A stretch of DNA of 34,513 nt, from NCBI GenBank assembly GCA_937912125.1, contig CALDOK010000448.1, forward strand, positions 1-34,513. Direction: 5' to 3'. The notes below the pieces were generated by a model. That model saw nothing but the letters and a program-made list of their open reading frames with translations, had not been told where the DNA came from and ran no database searches. Positions 9,204 through 17,222 of the stretch are shown here, piece by piece (position 1 is the stretch's first letter; each line of letters begins with the position of its first letter). Origin of the DNA: an uncultured Pseudomonadota bacterium. GTDB lineage: Bacteria > Myxococcota_A > UBA796 > JAFGLY01. The position numbers and the translations under genes were made by a program.

Positions 9204-11198
9204 ATGCTGCTCGCCCTCCTCGTCGCCACCAGCCTGGCCGCCACCCCTGAGGACATCGCCCATGGCTGGTACCTCGCCGAGTCCGACCGCCTGCAGCAGG
9301 CCGCGCAGCTGGCGGCTCAGGCCTTGGCGGAGAACAACCACGATCTCGAGGCGCACCGGCTGTACACCTGGGCGCTCAAGGAGGGCATCCAGGACAGCGC
9401 CGCCCTCGAGCTGCAGTACCGGGAGTGGCTGGGCTCGGACCCCGACAACGACTACGCCAGGGTAGCCCTGGCAGGCCTGCTGGTGTCCAACAACCGGGAG
9501 CCGGGCGCCTGGTGCGAGGAGCTCGAGGCGATGCTGGACCCGCTGCCTACGGACACGGGCATTCGGTACTGGGCCCAGCGCTACCGCTACATCGCCCGGG
9601 CCATCTGCCCCGCGGATCAGGCCGAGGATCGCGCCGCCCTGCTGGACTTGGCCACGGTGACCCCGTCGGCCCTGGGCTTCAGCCTGCGCCTGCGCCTGGC
9701 CGAAGGGAAGGTGGACGAGGCCCTGGCCGCCGATCTGCAGACCTTCTACTCCATGGAGCCCTGGAACCTGGCCTTCCCGGGCAACCTGTGGGACGACCAT
9801 GTGAAGGGGCCCGCCCTCAAGGCGGCCAGAGCGGCCGCCCTGGAGGCCGCACAGGCCGCGCTCGAGGGTGAACGCCCCGCGACCGCCCAGGCGGCCTTCC
9901 GCATCTTCGCGCAGGCTGGCAACGACGCAGGCCGCGTGGCCGCCGAGACCCGGCGCGCGGAGCTGGACCCCGAGTGGAGCACCTCGGACCGCGCGTGGAA
10001 CGGCGAGCGGCTCTCCCTGACCCAGGGCGGGCGCAGCGAGCTGGAGCGCTGCCTGGAGCGCGCACGCCACAAGGCCTCCATCGAGGCGGCCCAGCAGTCC
10101 CTCGAGGCCCTGGAGCCGGCCATCCCACCCCACGGCCCCCTGCGCTCCATCTACCTGCGGGAGCAGGCCTACATCCAGTACCGAGCCGGTGACGAAGATG
10201 CGGCTTTTGCAAGCTTCGAGGCAGCTTGGCAGGAGGACCCATCGAACGCCAGCGCGGCCAACGGCTTCGCCTACCTCGCGGCGCTGCGGGGCCAGAAGCT
10301 GGACCTGGCGCTGGTGGTGATGGACTCCATCCTCGAGCAGACCTCCACCTACGATCCTTGGGTGGCCCACGCGGGCACCAGCTACGAGGCCTGGTCTGCG
10401 CGGGCGTCGGACCAGGTGGCCGCGCGGCTGGACACCCGGGGCTGGATTCTCCACCAACTGGACCGCACCGAGGAGGCGGCGAGCGTAGTGCAGCGGGCCC
10501 TGCTGCTCATCGGTGAGCCCGATCCCATCCTGTACTACCACCTGGGCTTGGTGCTGCTCGAGCTGGGCAGAGAAGACGCCGCCCTCGAGGCCCTCGGCCG
10601 TGGCCTGGCCCTCGGCCCTTCATCCGAGGCGGCGCTGGACGCCCTGGCCCTCGAGACCGCTCGGGAGCTCTTCGCCCGCCTTCGCTGGGCCCACGGCGGC
10701 CTGAACGCCTGGGTCGCCAGCCACACGCCACCGCGCAAGGCGCCGGACAGCCGGGCGGGGGAGGTCCTGCCCGATCTGGCCATCTTGGTGGACGACAAGC
10801 CGCGCCTGCTCTCGGACTTCGAGGGGGTCAAGGTGGTGGTGTTCTGGTCGGCCCGGAGCGCCTCGTTCGTGGACTCGCTGCCCTACTGGAAGGAGCTCTC
10901 CAAGCGCTACCACAAGGACCCGGTACACATGCTGGGCCTGTGCATCGACGAGCGCCCCGCGAACACCACCGAGTTCTGGCAGGGCTACCGGCTGCCGCCC
11001 CTGCTGATGGGCTGGGCGGGCCCCGCGGTCGCCGAGGCGGCCGGCGTCCAGGTCACCCCCACCGCCCTGGTGGTGGACGGCGACGGCGTGATCCGAGGTC
11101 AACTGGTGGGCCAGGTGGCCCTGGACGACGCGCGGCTGGTGAGCTGGGTCGACGGCGTGATGGCCGAGGCCTGGGAGGCCGAGCAGGCCGGAGAGTGA
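9204..11198 (+). CDS. Exported TPR protein with C-terminal redox-inactive thioredoxin-like domain
   Basis: ATG 9204 follows AAGAGG and gives a short signal peptide (LLALLVATSLAA before TPED). About 500 residues of helical repeats follow, with TPR-like units such as AQLAAQALAENNHDLEAHRLY and, near 430-480, DTRGWILHQLDRTEEAASVV and YYHLGLVLLELGREDAALEA. The last 130 residues form a TlpA/AhpC-like thioredoxin fold. VVVFWSARSASFVDSLP (544-560) aligns with FWATWCPPCREELP, so the CxxC site is replaced by SASF (552-555). A cis-Pro region (VQVTPTALVVDGDGVI) is kept. It therefore cannot be a thiol oxidoreductase and more likely acts as a periplasmic scaffold or binding domain. Partners are unknown. 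Its stop lies 7 nt from the end of the convergent lipoprotein gene. Confidence 0.8.
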   Translation: MLLALLVATSLAATPEDIAHGWYLAESDRLQQAAQLAAQALAENNHDLEAHRLYTWALKEGIQDSAALELQYREWLGSDPDNDYARVALAGLLVSNNREPGAWCEELEAMLDPLPTDTGIRYWAQRYRYIARAICPADQAEDRAALLDLATVTPSALGFSLRLRLAEGKVDEALAADLQTFYSMEPWNLAFPGNLWDDHVKGPALKAARAAALEAAQAALEGERPATAQAAFRIFAQAGNDAGRVAAETRRAELDPEWSTSDRAWNGERLSLTQGGRSELERCLERARHKASIEAAQQSLEALEPAIPPHGPLRSIYLREQAYIQYRAGDEDAAFASFEAAWQEDPSNASAANGFAYLAALRGQKLDLALVVMDSILEQTSTYDPWVAHAGTSYEAWSARASDQVAARLDTRGWILHQLDRTEEAASVVQRALLLIGEPDPILYYHLGLVLLELGREDAALEALGRGLALGPSSEAALDALALETARELFARLRWAHGGLNAWVASHTPPRKAPDSRAGEVLPDLAILVDDKPRLLSDFEGVKVVVFWSARSASFVDSLPYWKELSKRYHKDPVHMLGLCIDERPANTTEFWQGYRLPPLLMGWAGPAVAEAAGVQVTPTALVVDGDGVIRGQLVGQVALDDARLVSWVDGVMAEAWEAEQAGE

Positions 11199-11205
11199 GC
11201 CCGGC

Positions 11206-11937
11206 CTACCACCGCGGCCCGGGGTCGTGGTGGTGGATGCCGACACCCAGCTCGAAGATGGGCAGCACGTCGCCACGGGAAATCAAGGGCTGGGCGCCCA
11301 GCATCAGCGTGGCGGCGTAGCCGTCTCCGGCAGGCAGATCAGCGCGCAGGTGCAGGCCGGGGGCGTTGTAGGGGAGGTAGCTGTGCCCGGCGGGACCGGG
11401 GTCCTGGGGATCGGAGCCCGGTTCGTCGAAGCTGCAGCCCTCCATGCACCGGGTGTGCCCGGTGTAGCCCCAGCCCAGGGCGGCGGTGATGGCCCCGCCG
11501 TCGTCCCAGACCCGCGAGGCCTGCCCCTGGAGCGAGGCTCCCAGGAAGGGGTCTGCGAAGGGCACCTCGCCCAGCAGGTCACCGGCGCCAGCCTGCAGGC
11601 CCAGCCGTCCGCCGAAGCGCCAGTCGGAGCCGGGGCGCGGCGCTGGGAGCCAGTGCAGGGCGGGGTTGATCCCCACCCAGCCGACGCCCACGTTACCGCC
11701 CAGCTCGAGCGCCAGGGGGGTCTCGCCCATTGGCAGGGCCTTAGCGCCCCTGAGGTGGAAGGCCAGCGGGTAGTAGTAGAAGGTCTGGGCGCCCACGTTG
11801 ACGTCCATGCCCCCGGCGGCGGCAGCGTCCGGCGGCAGGGGCGCGTCCAGGTTGGCCGGGGGAGGGACGTGCATGGTGCTGCACCCCGTCAACGCCAGGG
11901 CGAGTCCCCAAACGCTGCGGGAGAGATGTGGGGTCAT
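11206..11937 (-). CDS. Lipoprotein, probably outer-membrane beta-rich, unknown function
   Basis: ATG 11937 is preceded by GGAGGCG with 8 nt spacing and gives a signal peptide ending LTGC. The frame remains open far upstream, but that region lies under the methyltransferase gene on the other strand. The mature part of about 225 residues is rich in alternating Gly and aromatic residues (VGAQTFYYYPLAFHL, ALELGGNVGVGWVGINPALHW, WRFGGRLGLQAGAGDLLG, ITAALGWGYTG, AATLMLGAQPLI, FELGVGIHHHD), the pattern of amphipathic strands of a small outer-membrane barrel. No family is recognised. Unlike several other lipoproteins here it lacks the post-cysteine DDTA motif (C-STMHVPP). It is transcribed divergently from the methyltransferase gene. 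Confidence 0.65.
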   Translation of the reverse strand: MTPHLSRSVWGLALALTGCSTMHVPPPANLDAPLPPDAAAAGGMDVNVGAQTFYYYPLAFHLRGAKALPMGETPLALELGGNVGVGWVGINPALHWLPAPRPGSDWRFGGRLGLQAGAGDLLGEVPFADPFLGASLQGQASRVWDDGGAITAALGWGYTGHTRCMEGCSFDEPGSDPQDPGPAGHSYLPYNAPGLHLRADLPAGDGYAATLMLGAQPLISRGDVLPIFELGVGIHHHDPGPRW

Positions 11938-11967
11938 GCTGTGTTCGCCTCCGCCGTGCCTGCCCCA

Positions 11968-11973
11968 AGCGTA
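11968..11973 (-). promoter_or_regulatory. Possible extended -10 element (TGCTACGCT)
   Basis: The minus-strand TGC-TACGCT lies 30 nt before ATG 11937 and upstream of its GGAGG ribosome site, in the 156-nt divergent gap with the methyltransferase gene. It is nearly identical to the element at 19646. Confidence 0.4.
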
Positions 11974-12093
11974 GCATGCGCCACGGCCAGGGTGCCGCGG
12001 CCTCCGCCTGCTCGGCTTGGTCAGGCTACCTGTGACGGAACGCCCCAGCGGCGACTCCTCGATGTCCCCGCCACATTCCACCCGAGGCCGTCC

Positions 12094-13116
12094 ATGCCCG
12101 TTTCCTCCGAGCTTCGTTCCCAGGTGATGCAGCAGGCCCAGGGCATGCTGGCGCTGCAGGTGGCCTTCGTCGGGGTCGCCAACGACCTGTTCCTGGCCCT
12201 GCACCAGCACGGGCCGGTCACCGCCGCCGGCTTGGCCTCCGTCACCGGCCTCGACGCCGGGTACCTGGAGCGTTGGTGCGACGTGGCCTTCGCCACCGGC
12301 TACCTCGAGGAGCGGGCCGAGGGCTTCGCGCTCACACCCCAGGGGGATGCCTTCCGCAGCGATCTGCCCGACAGCCTGTGGCCCATAGCCATGGGGCCGG
12401 TGATGGGAGGGCACATGGCGGATCGAGCGGCCAGCTGCATGCGCAGCGGCGAGCGCCCTGGCGAGGGCGTGCTCAGCGAGCGCCCCCTGCTCGCCGAGTT
12501 CTTCGGCCCCATGCTCGAGACCCGCTTCGGAGGCATGTTCCGTCGCAGCATCCTCGACCAGCTGCCGCTGTACGAGGAGATCGACGCTCGCGGCGGCCTG
12601 GTGGTGGACCTGGGCTGTGGCAACGGCTGGTACCTGCGCGCGCTGGCGTCCCGCTTCCCGCAGCTGCGTGGCCTCGGGCTGGATGGCATGCCCGTGAACA
12701 TCCAGGGCGCCCAGGACCTGGCGCGTTCTCAGGGCGTGTCGGACCGGCTCGAGTTCCGGCTCGGCGATCTGCACGATCTGCAGCTGGACGAGCCCGTGTC
12801 GGCCTTCGTGATGAACCGCGCCCTGCACCATGTCTGGGAGCGCCGGGAGGCGCTGTTGCAGGCCCTGGCGGCTCGCCTGGAGCCCGGGGGATCGGTGGTG
12901 ATCTGGGAGCCGCGCTGGCCCGACGAGCGGGCTGCGCTGACGGCTCCGCCCCTGCGCGCCATGGCCTGGCAGAACCTGGCGGAGCATGTGCAGGGCAACC
13001 GCTTCCTGCGCCCTGCCGAGATCGAGGCGGCCCTCGAGGGCGCAGGGTTCGGGGCCCGGACCCTGCTCTTCGCCGAGGGCAACGAGGCCGTGGTGGTGGG
13101 CACGCGCAGGGGCTGA
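12094..13116 (+). CDS. SAM-dependent methyltransferase with N-terminal winged helix
   Basis: The ATG at 12094 follows GAGG and gives 340 residues; the frame is open farther upstream but without coding character. Residues 10-90 resemble the winged-helix dimerisation domain of O-methyltransferases (ALQVAFVGVANDLFLALHQHG, LASVTGLDAGYLERWCDVAFATGYLEE). The Rossmann domain has motif I DLGCGNGWY (172-180), an acidic residue at the end of strand 2 (GLGLDG, 194-199), a strand with FVMNRALHHVWERREAL, and a late GGSVVIWEPRW. It is probably a small-molecule methyltransferase acting in the cytoplasm. No biosynthetic genes flank it, so the substrate cannot be named. The divergent neighbour is a lipoprotein and the convergent neighbour is proC. 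Confidence 0.82.
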   Translation: MPVSSELRSQVMQQAQGMLALQVAFVGVANDLFLALHQHGPVTAAGLASVTGLDAGYLERWCDVAFATGYLEERAEGFALTPQGDAFRSDLPDSLWPIAMGPVMGGHMADRAASCMRSGERPGEGVLSERPLLAEFFGPMLETRFGGMFRRSILDQLPLYEEIDARGGLVVDLGCGNGWYLRALASRFPQLRGLGLDGMPVNIQGAQDLARSQGVSDRLEFRLGDLHDLQLDEPVSAFVMNRALHHVWERREALLQALAARLEPGGSVVIWEPRWPDERAALTAPPLRAMAWQNLAEHVQGNRFLRPAEIEAALEGAGFGARTLLFAEGNEAVVVGTRRG

Positions 13117-13128
13117 GCGTCGGTCCCC

Positions 13129-13323
13129 GTGCTCTCCCACTGCAGCCCAGCCTCGATGCCTGAGGCCGGCCTCGCTCAGGGTGCTTGCCGTCTGCCGGCA
13201 CTTGTTGGTGCTCCGGCTGCGCCTGTGGCTTTGGCCCTGCTCAGCCGGACCCTGGAGGTCGCCTTGGCTCCCGGCAGCGCCAAGCGTGGGGCCCTGCGCC
13301 AGCTCGAGGCCTGCGGGCGATAG
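13129..13323 (+). CDS. Doubtful small ORF, 64 residues
   Basis: A GTG-initiated frame fills most of the 221-nt gap between the methyltransferase and proC stops. There is no ribosome site and no recognisable domain. Two weak points favour coding: a mildly amphipathic C-terminal half (LALLSRTLEVALAPG) and an in-frame CTC-GAG Leu-Glu pair typical of real genes here. The gap also contains the 12-bp palindrome GAGGCCGGCCTC. It may be a degraded gene fragment or chance in GC-rich DNA. Confidence 0.2.
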   Translation: MLSHCSPASMPEAGLAQGACRLPALVGAPAAPVALALLSRTLEVALAPGSAKRGALRQLEACGR

Positions 13324-13337
13324 CGCACGCCGTCGGA

Positions 13338-14156
13338 TCAGTCCCCGTTCTCGCCCCGCAGCAGCCCCGCCTTGATGGCGCTGACCTCTACCGCCTCGAT
13401 GAGCGCGATGGGCAGGCCGCGCTCCTCGAGCTTGGTGATGCCGTCGATGGTGCAGCCGCCGGGGGTGGTGACTTGATCCCGCAGCTCGGCGGGGTGCATG
13501 CCCGTCTCGAGCACCAGCTCCGCGGCGCCGCGGAGCACCTGGGCGGCCATGAGCCGCGCGACATCCCGGGGCAGGCCCCGCTTGACCCCGCCAAGGGCCA
13601 GGGCTTCGATGACCTCGAGGGCGAAGGCGGGGCCGCAGCCGGCCAGGCCGGTGCAGGAGTCCATGTGGCGCTCGTCGATGCGGGCTACCAAGCCGACGGG
13701 TTCGAACAGGCGCTCGGTCAGGAGCATGTGCTCCTCGGTGGCGTATTGGCCCCGGCACAGGGCGGTCATGGACGCGCGCACCACCGCGGCGATGTTGGGG
13801 ATGGCCCGGATCACCGGCAGCTGGCCCCCCAGCCAACCTTCGATGGCGAAGGTGGGCACGCCGGTGACGATGGAGATCACCAGGGCGTCCGGGCGCATGT
13901 CGTCCTTGATCTGCAGCAGCACGTCCCGGGCCTGATCCGGGTGCACCGCCAGCAGCAGCACGTCGGCGCCCAGCACCGCCTCGAGGTTGTCCAGCGTGGC
14001 GCGGAAGGCGCCGGTGTGGGCGTCCAGCCTGCGCTGGTGGCGGGTGGTGGCCACTACGTCCGAGGCCTCGTAGACCTCGGCGACCAGCAGCCCATCGATG
14101 AGGGCGGCGCCCATCTTGCCGAGTCCACCGATGACCGTCAGTCTGTTCGTTTCCAT
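13338..14156 (-). CDS. proC: Pyrroline-5-carboxylate reductase (ProC)
   Basis: The 272-residue protein matches ProC, which uses NAD(P)H to reduce 1-pyrroline-5-carboxylate to L-proline, the last step of proline synthesis, in the cytoplasm. The nucleotide-binding turn VIGGLGKMG (8-16) is followed by a Rossmann domain with LLLAVHPDQ. The C-terminal dimerisation domain has the family signature: TGLAGCGPAFALEVIEAL, then RGLPRDVARLMAAQ, LRGAAELVLETGMHPAELRDQ and VTTPGGCTIDGI. Length fits the family (about 270). ATG 14156 is chosen over an in-frame GTG at 14171 because AAGGAG lies 6 nt before it. It is divergent from the PNGase F-like gene, sharing a short promoter gap. VIGG-L-G differs slightly from the usual GxGNMG but should still bind nucleotide. 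Confidence 0.9.
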   Translation of the reverse strand: METNRLTVIGGLGKMGAALIDGLLVAEVYEASDVVATTRHQRRLDAHTGAFRATLDNLEAVLGADVLLLAVHPDQARDVLLQIKDDMRPDALVISIVTGVPTFAIEGWLGGQLPVIRAIPNIAAVVRASMTALCRGQYATEEHMLLTERLFEPVGLVARIDERHMDSCTGLAGCGPAFALEVIEALALGGVKRGLPRDVARLMAAQVLRGAAELVLETGMHPAELRDQVTTPGGCTIDGITKLEERGLPIALIEAVEVSAIKAGLLRGENGD

Positions 14157-14192
14157 ACCGTTCTCCTTCACGCCTGCGCAGGATGGGCGAGG

Positions 14193-14198
14193 TTAGCT
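14193..14198 (+). promoter_or_regulatory. Possible -10 element (TTAGCT) of the PNGase F-like gene
   Basis: TTAGCT ends 7 nt before ATG 14206, with no ribosome site between. On the other strand the overlapping TAACCT (14190-14195) could serve proC, so AGGTTAGCTT may be a compact bidirectional promoter. Confidence 0.3.
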
Positions 14199-14205
14199 TT
14201 GTGGC

Positions 14206-15219
14206 ATGCCCATGCCCAGCTCCCTCCTCCGCTTCGGTGTCCTCCCTCTCGCTCTCGCCCTGGCTTCATGCGGCGACGATCCCAAGGGGGACGACACCGC
14301 CGGGGATGATCGTCTCCCTGGCGAGGACGCCACCGTGGTGGTCTTCGACGGCGAGCACGTCTACTTCGGCGACCAGGATCGGCGTTCCGTGGACGTGGAG
14401 GTGGAGTTCCCCGCGGAAGATGTCACCTTTGAACAGATCACCGGACGCTTCGCCCTGCGCTGTCCCGATGGCGGCTGCGATTGGTGGGACCGCTACGCCA
14501 CCTTCGGGCTGGTGCTCGATCCGGGCACTGAGGCCGAGCGCTATGTGGAGCTGGACCGCTTCATCACCGCGTACCGGGTGGGCTTCTCCTGGCAGGCCGA
14601 CCTCACCGACCTGCGCCCTGTGCTCACCGGCGCGCAGACCATGAGGGTCTTCATCGACACCTGGGTGGGCCCGGGCCACGAGAACGGCTCGGGGTGGCTG
14701 GTGGATGCCGCCATCGACTTCGTGGGCGGCCCGCCCCCCAGCCCCGAGCCCATCGCGAACCTGCCCGTGTGGGGTCACCAGTCCTGGAACGCCGGGCTCG
14801 AGGACAACCCCGTCGAGGTTCAGGTCGTGCCCCAGCAGGTGGAGCTGCCCGCCGATCTCTCCCAGGTGACGTTCCGGTCCTTCATCAGCGGTCACGGCTG
14901 GAACAACGGCCAGAACTGCGCCGAGTTCTGCGCCAAGGAGCACTTCTACACCGTGGGCGGCGTGGAGTTCGGTCGCGAGGTCTGGCGCGAGGACTGCGCC
15001 GAGACCGTCACCGACGGCACCCAGCAAGGCACCTGGACCTACAGCCGGGCCGGCTGGTGTCCCGGCGCTCAGGTCTTCCCCTGGGACACCGACGTCACCG
15101 CCCAGGTCCAGGCTGGCTCCTCCACCGAGCTCAGCTATCGCCTCGAGGACTTCGACTGGTGGGGCGACGGCGACCAGCCCTACTACTACATGTCGGGGAT
15201 GTTGATCGCGTACCGCTAG
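14206..15219 (+). CDS. PNGase F-like lipoprotein (peptide-N-glycosidase F family)
   Basis: The 337 residues begin with a lipoprotein signal ending LASC (Cys22), followed by GDDPKGDDTA. The N-terminal domain (about 45-170) contains VDVEVEFPAEDVTFEQITGRF and a tryptophan-rich CPDGGCDWWDRY. The C-terminal domain carries SGHGWNNGQNCAEFCAKEH (228-246) and TQQGTWTYSRAGWCPGAQVFPW, which match the C-terminal domain of PNGase F (PF09113). That enzyme removes N-glycans from glycoproteins by hydrolysing the GlcNAc-Asn bond. The two-domain order also fits. Whether this one acts on host or algal glycoproteins or has another role cannot be told. The same jelly-roll pair occurs in copper monooxygenases, but the conserved His/Met copper ligands were not seen. 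The next gene begins within 20 nt. Confidence 0.8.
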   Translation: MPMPSSLLRFGVLPLALALASCGDDPKGDDTAGDDRLPGEDATVVVFDGEHVYFGDQDRRSVDVEVEFPAEDVTFEQITGRFALRCPDGGCDWWDRYATFGLVLDPGTEAERYVELDRFITAYRVGFSWQADLTDLRPVLTGAQTMRVFIDTWVGPGHENGSGWLVDAAIDFVGGPPPSPEPIANLPVWGHQSWNAGLEDNPVEVQVVPQQVELPADLSQVTFRSFISGHGWNNGQNCAEFCAKEHFYTVGGVEFGREVWREDCAETVTDGTQQGTWTYSRAGWCPGAQVFPWDTDVTAQVQAGSSTELSYRLEDFDWWGDGDQPYYYMSGMLIAYR

Positions 15220-15236
15220 CCATGCTGGGAGCGTCC

Positions 15237-16244
15237 ATGCATCATCTCCTCCTCCTCGGCGTCCTCTCCTTCGCAGCCTGCGGCGACAAGCCCGCGGACG
15301 ACACGGCCCCCCCCGAAGGCGACACCGACACCGATACCGATACCGACGCGGACAGTGACACCGACGTGGACTGGGACTGGTCCCACTGCCCGGCTTCAGA
15401 CGCCTATGTGGGCGACCAGGGGTGGGGCGCCACCCTCGAGGTCACCGGCGGCGCCGTGTACTGCGGTCTGTTCGACGAGGAGCGCACCCTCGAGGATGAG
15501 CTCGCGGCCAAGGCCGTGCTCAAGGTCGTGCCGGGCGACTACCCCGTGCCCGTCGACGATGGCACCTACACCCTGGCGCTGCCAGCCTGCACCCTCACCG
15601 CCGCGGGCCCGGGGCCGGGCCTGGCCGGTGAAGGTACCACCCGGGTCCACACCTACGGCTGGGAGGATCAGAGCTTCGCCAGCCTCACGGGCTCCCAGCC
15701 CATGAGCGAGGGGCTGGAGCTGTCACACAGCCTGGTGCTCGTGGGCGAAGGCGAGGCCCCCAGCGCGCTGCGGCTCGACGGGCAGACCCCCGACGTCACC
15801 ACCGGCGCGGGCGCCTACTTCTCCCTGGGCAGCACGCCGGGCGAGGAAGAAGACCGACCGAATCGGTTCGGCTCCTGCTTCGATCCTTCATGGACCCTGA
15901 ACACCCACACCGTCACCTTTGACGGTGGCGAGGTGGTGCTCGATCTGTACATCGGCACGAGCATGGAGAGCACCGAGCCGGGTATCTTCCGGCACGCCGA
16001 GGGCGTCATCGACGGCCAGGACTTCGTGCAAGACGACTACTTCGGCCTCGTCTACCGTCCGGCCCACCACCACTTCCGGCGTAACTTTGCCGTGATCTTC
16101 GACACCCCCATCGGCACGGCCTGCTCCCTGCGGGTCGAGGGCATCGACCCCTACGCCACCGAGCCCACGGCCCAGGTCTCCACCGCCGACTGTGAGCTGG
16201 CGGTGATCGAGGAACGAGCTGTGAGCGCTGAGAGCCTGGACTGA
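15237..16244 (+). CDS. Lipoprotein with Asp-X linker, unknown beta-rich domain
   Basis: ATG 15237 is chosen because GGGAG lies 7 nt before it; ATG 15222 is in frame without a ribosome site. The signal ends FAAC (Cys15), followed by GDKPADDTAPPEGD and a linker of alternating Asp with Thr/Ala/Ser (about 50 nt of DNA, 15325-15374). The remaining 285 residues are beta-rich with several cysteines and many acidic residues, and end ...VIEERAVSAESLD. No family is recognised. It lies 17 nt downstream of the PNGase F-like gene and is probably co-transcribed, so it may bind the same glycan or glycoprotein target (inference). Its stop TGA and the stop of the convergent LRR gene form the palindrome TGATCA. 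Confidence 0.7.
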   Translation: MHHLLLLGVLSFAACGDKPADDTAPPEGDTDTDTDTDADSDTDVDWDWSHCPASDAYVGDQGWGATLEVTGGAVYCGLFDEERTLEDELAAKAVLKVVPGDYPVPVDDGTYTLALPACTLTAAGPGPGLAGEGTTRVHTYGWEDQSFASLTGSQPMSEGLELSHSLVLVGEGEAPSALRLDGQTPDVTTGAGAYFSLGSTPGEEEDRPNRFGSCFDPSWTLNTHTVTFDGGEVVLDLYIGTSMESTEPGIFRHAEGVIDGQDFVQDDYFGLVYRPAHHHFRRNFAVIFDTPIGTACSLRVEGIDPYATEPTAQVSTADCELAVIEERAVSAESLD

Positions 16245-17222
16245 TCAGCCCCCGAAGTAGCGGTCCATGGCCTCGTCCCGGCAGTCCACCATGTCCTGTC
16301 CCCGGGCGGCGGCCGCGGCGAGGGCGGGGGGCACGGTGCGAATCCCGCTGCCCTGTGTGATCAGCAGCTCGAGCTGCCGATGACTCGCGAGGGGCTCGAG
16401 GCTGGACACACCGCAGCAGCCCTCGAGGTCGAGCTTCCGAAGTCCGCGATGGGGCGCCAGCGCCTCGATGTTGCTCAGGCTGCGGCAGCCATGCAGGTTG
16501 ACCTCCTCGAGGCGGTCCCCGCCCGCCAGGCCGGCGATGCTGTCCAGGGTGCAGCAGCCCCTCAGGGACAGGCTGTGCAGGGTGGGATGCCCATGGAGGA
16601 CGGCCCCGTCGATCACCGGCGGCAGGCCCGACAGATCGAGCTCCTCGAGGGCGTGCATGGCCGCGACCGCGGCGACGCTGGACAGCTCGCGGCAGCCCCC
16701 CAGGTGCAGGGTCCTAAGGCCGGTGAGGCTGGCGAGGGGGCCGATGTCCGTCAGGGTCCGACAGTCCCGCAGGTCCAGGGACTCGAGGCGCTCGAGGCCC
16801 GAGATGCCCGAGAGATCCACGAGGACCCGGCATTGCTTCAGGCCTAGCCGTCGCAGCTGCTCCATGCCCACCAGGGGGTCCAGCTGCTGCAGGTGGAACA
16901 TTGAGCCCAGCTCGAGCCTGCGCAGGGACACCAGGGTCGCCAGAGGGGAAAAGTCGTCCACGGCGCCGCCGCGGTTCTGGGTGTGCCCCATGTCCAGGAT
17001 CAGGGTCCGCAGGTCGGCGAGGGCGGACAGGGGTGTCAGGTCGGCCAGGGCGAAGCAGCGGCTGAGATCCAGGGAGCGCAGCAGGGACATCGAAGCGACC
17101 GCCTCGAGGTCCACCAGCTCGCGACAGTCGGTGACCGCCAGCGCCTCGAGGTCCGCGGGCAGCGCCAGCTCACCCAGGCTCCGCAGGCCCACCTGGCGCC
17201 AAATCTCCAGCGAGCCCGTCAC
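16245..17222 (-). CDS. Cytoplasmic leucine-rich-repeat protein coupled to radical SAM gene
   Basis: The product is 325 residues from a GTG start that overlaps the radical SAM stop by 4 nt (GTGA), so translation is coupled. It has no signal peptide or membrane segment and consists almost entirely of about twelve 23-residue leucine-rich repeats with consensus LRxLxLxxCxxLxxLxPLAxLxx. Examples are LESLDLRDCRTLTDIGPLAS and LRTLHLGGCRELSSVAAVAA. The Cys at the N position of the repeat is typical of cysteine-containing LRRs. Such solenoids bind protein partners. Given the operon it may bind the radical SAM enzyme or its substrate, but that is inference. The C-terminus departs from the repeat (GIRTVPPALAAAAARGQD). 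It converges on the Asp-X lipoprotein gene with adjoining stop codons. Confidence 0.85.
   Translation of the reverse strand: MTGSLEIWRQVGLRSLGELALPADLEALAVTDCRELVDLEAVASMSLLRSLDLSRCFALADLTPLSALADLRTLILDMGHTQNRGGAVDDFSPLATLVSLRRLELGSMFHLQQLDPLVGMEQLRRLGLKQCRVLVDLSGISGLERLESLDLRDCRTLTDIGPLASLTGLRTLHLGGCRELSSVAAVAAMHALEELDLSGLPPVIDGAVLHGHPTLHSLSLRGCCTLDSIAGLAGGDRLEEVNLHGCRSLSNIEALAPHRGLRKLDLEGCCGVSSLEPLASHRQLELLITQGSGIRTVPPALAAAAARGQDMVDCRDEAMDRYFGG

Noticed and set aside
7650..10541. A very long open frame on the minus strand opposite the helicase partner and TPR genes
   Set aside because: It is antisense to two well-supported genes, its translation is low-complexity (Gly/Gln/His/Val-rich) and has no domain; long antisense frames are expected at this GC content.
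13117..13337. Terminator at the palindrome GAGGCCGGCCTC in the proC/methyltransferase gap
   Set aside because: A perfect palindrome has no loop and there is no T-tract; it is listed only as a curiosity.
11938..13836. In-frame upstream extension of the 11206-11937 lipoprotein gene
   Set aside because: It lies opposite the methyltransferase and proC region, and ATG 11937 has a strong GGAGG site plus a lipoprotein signal.
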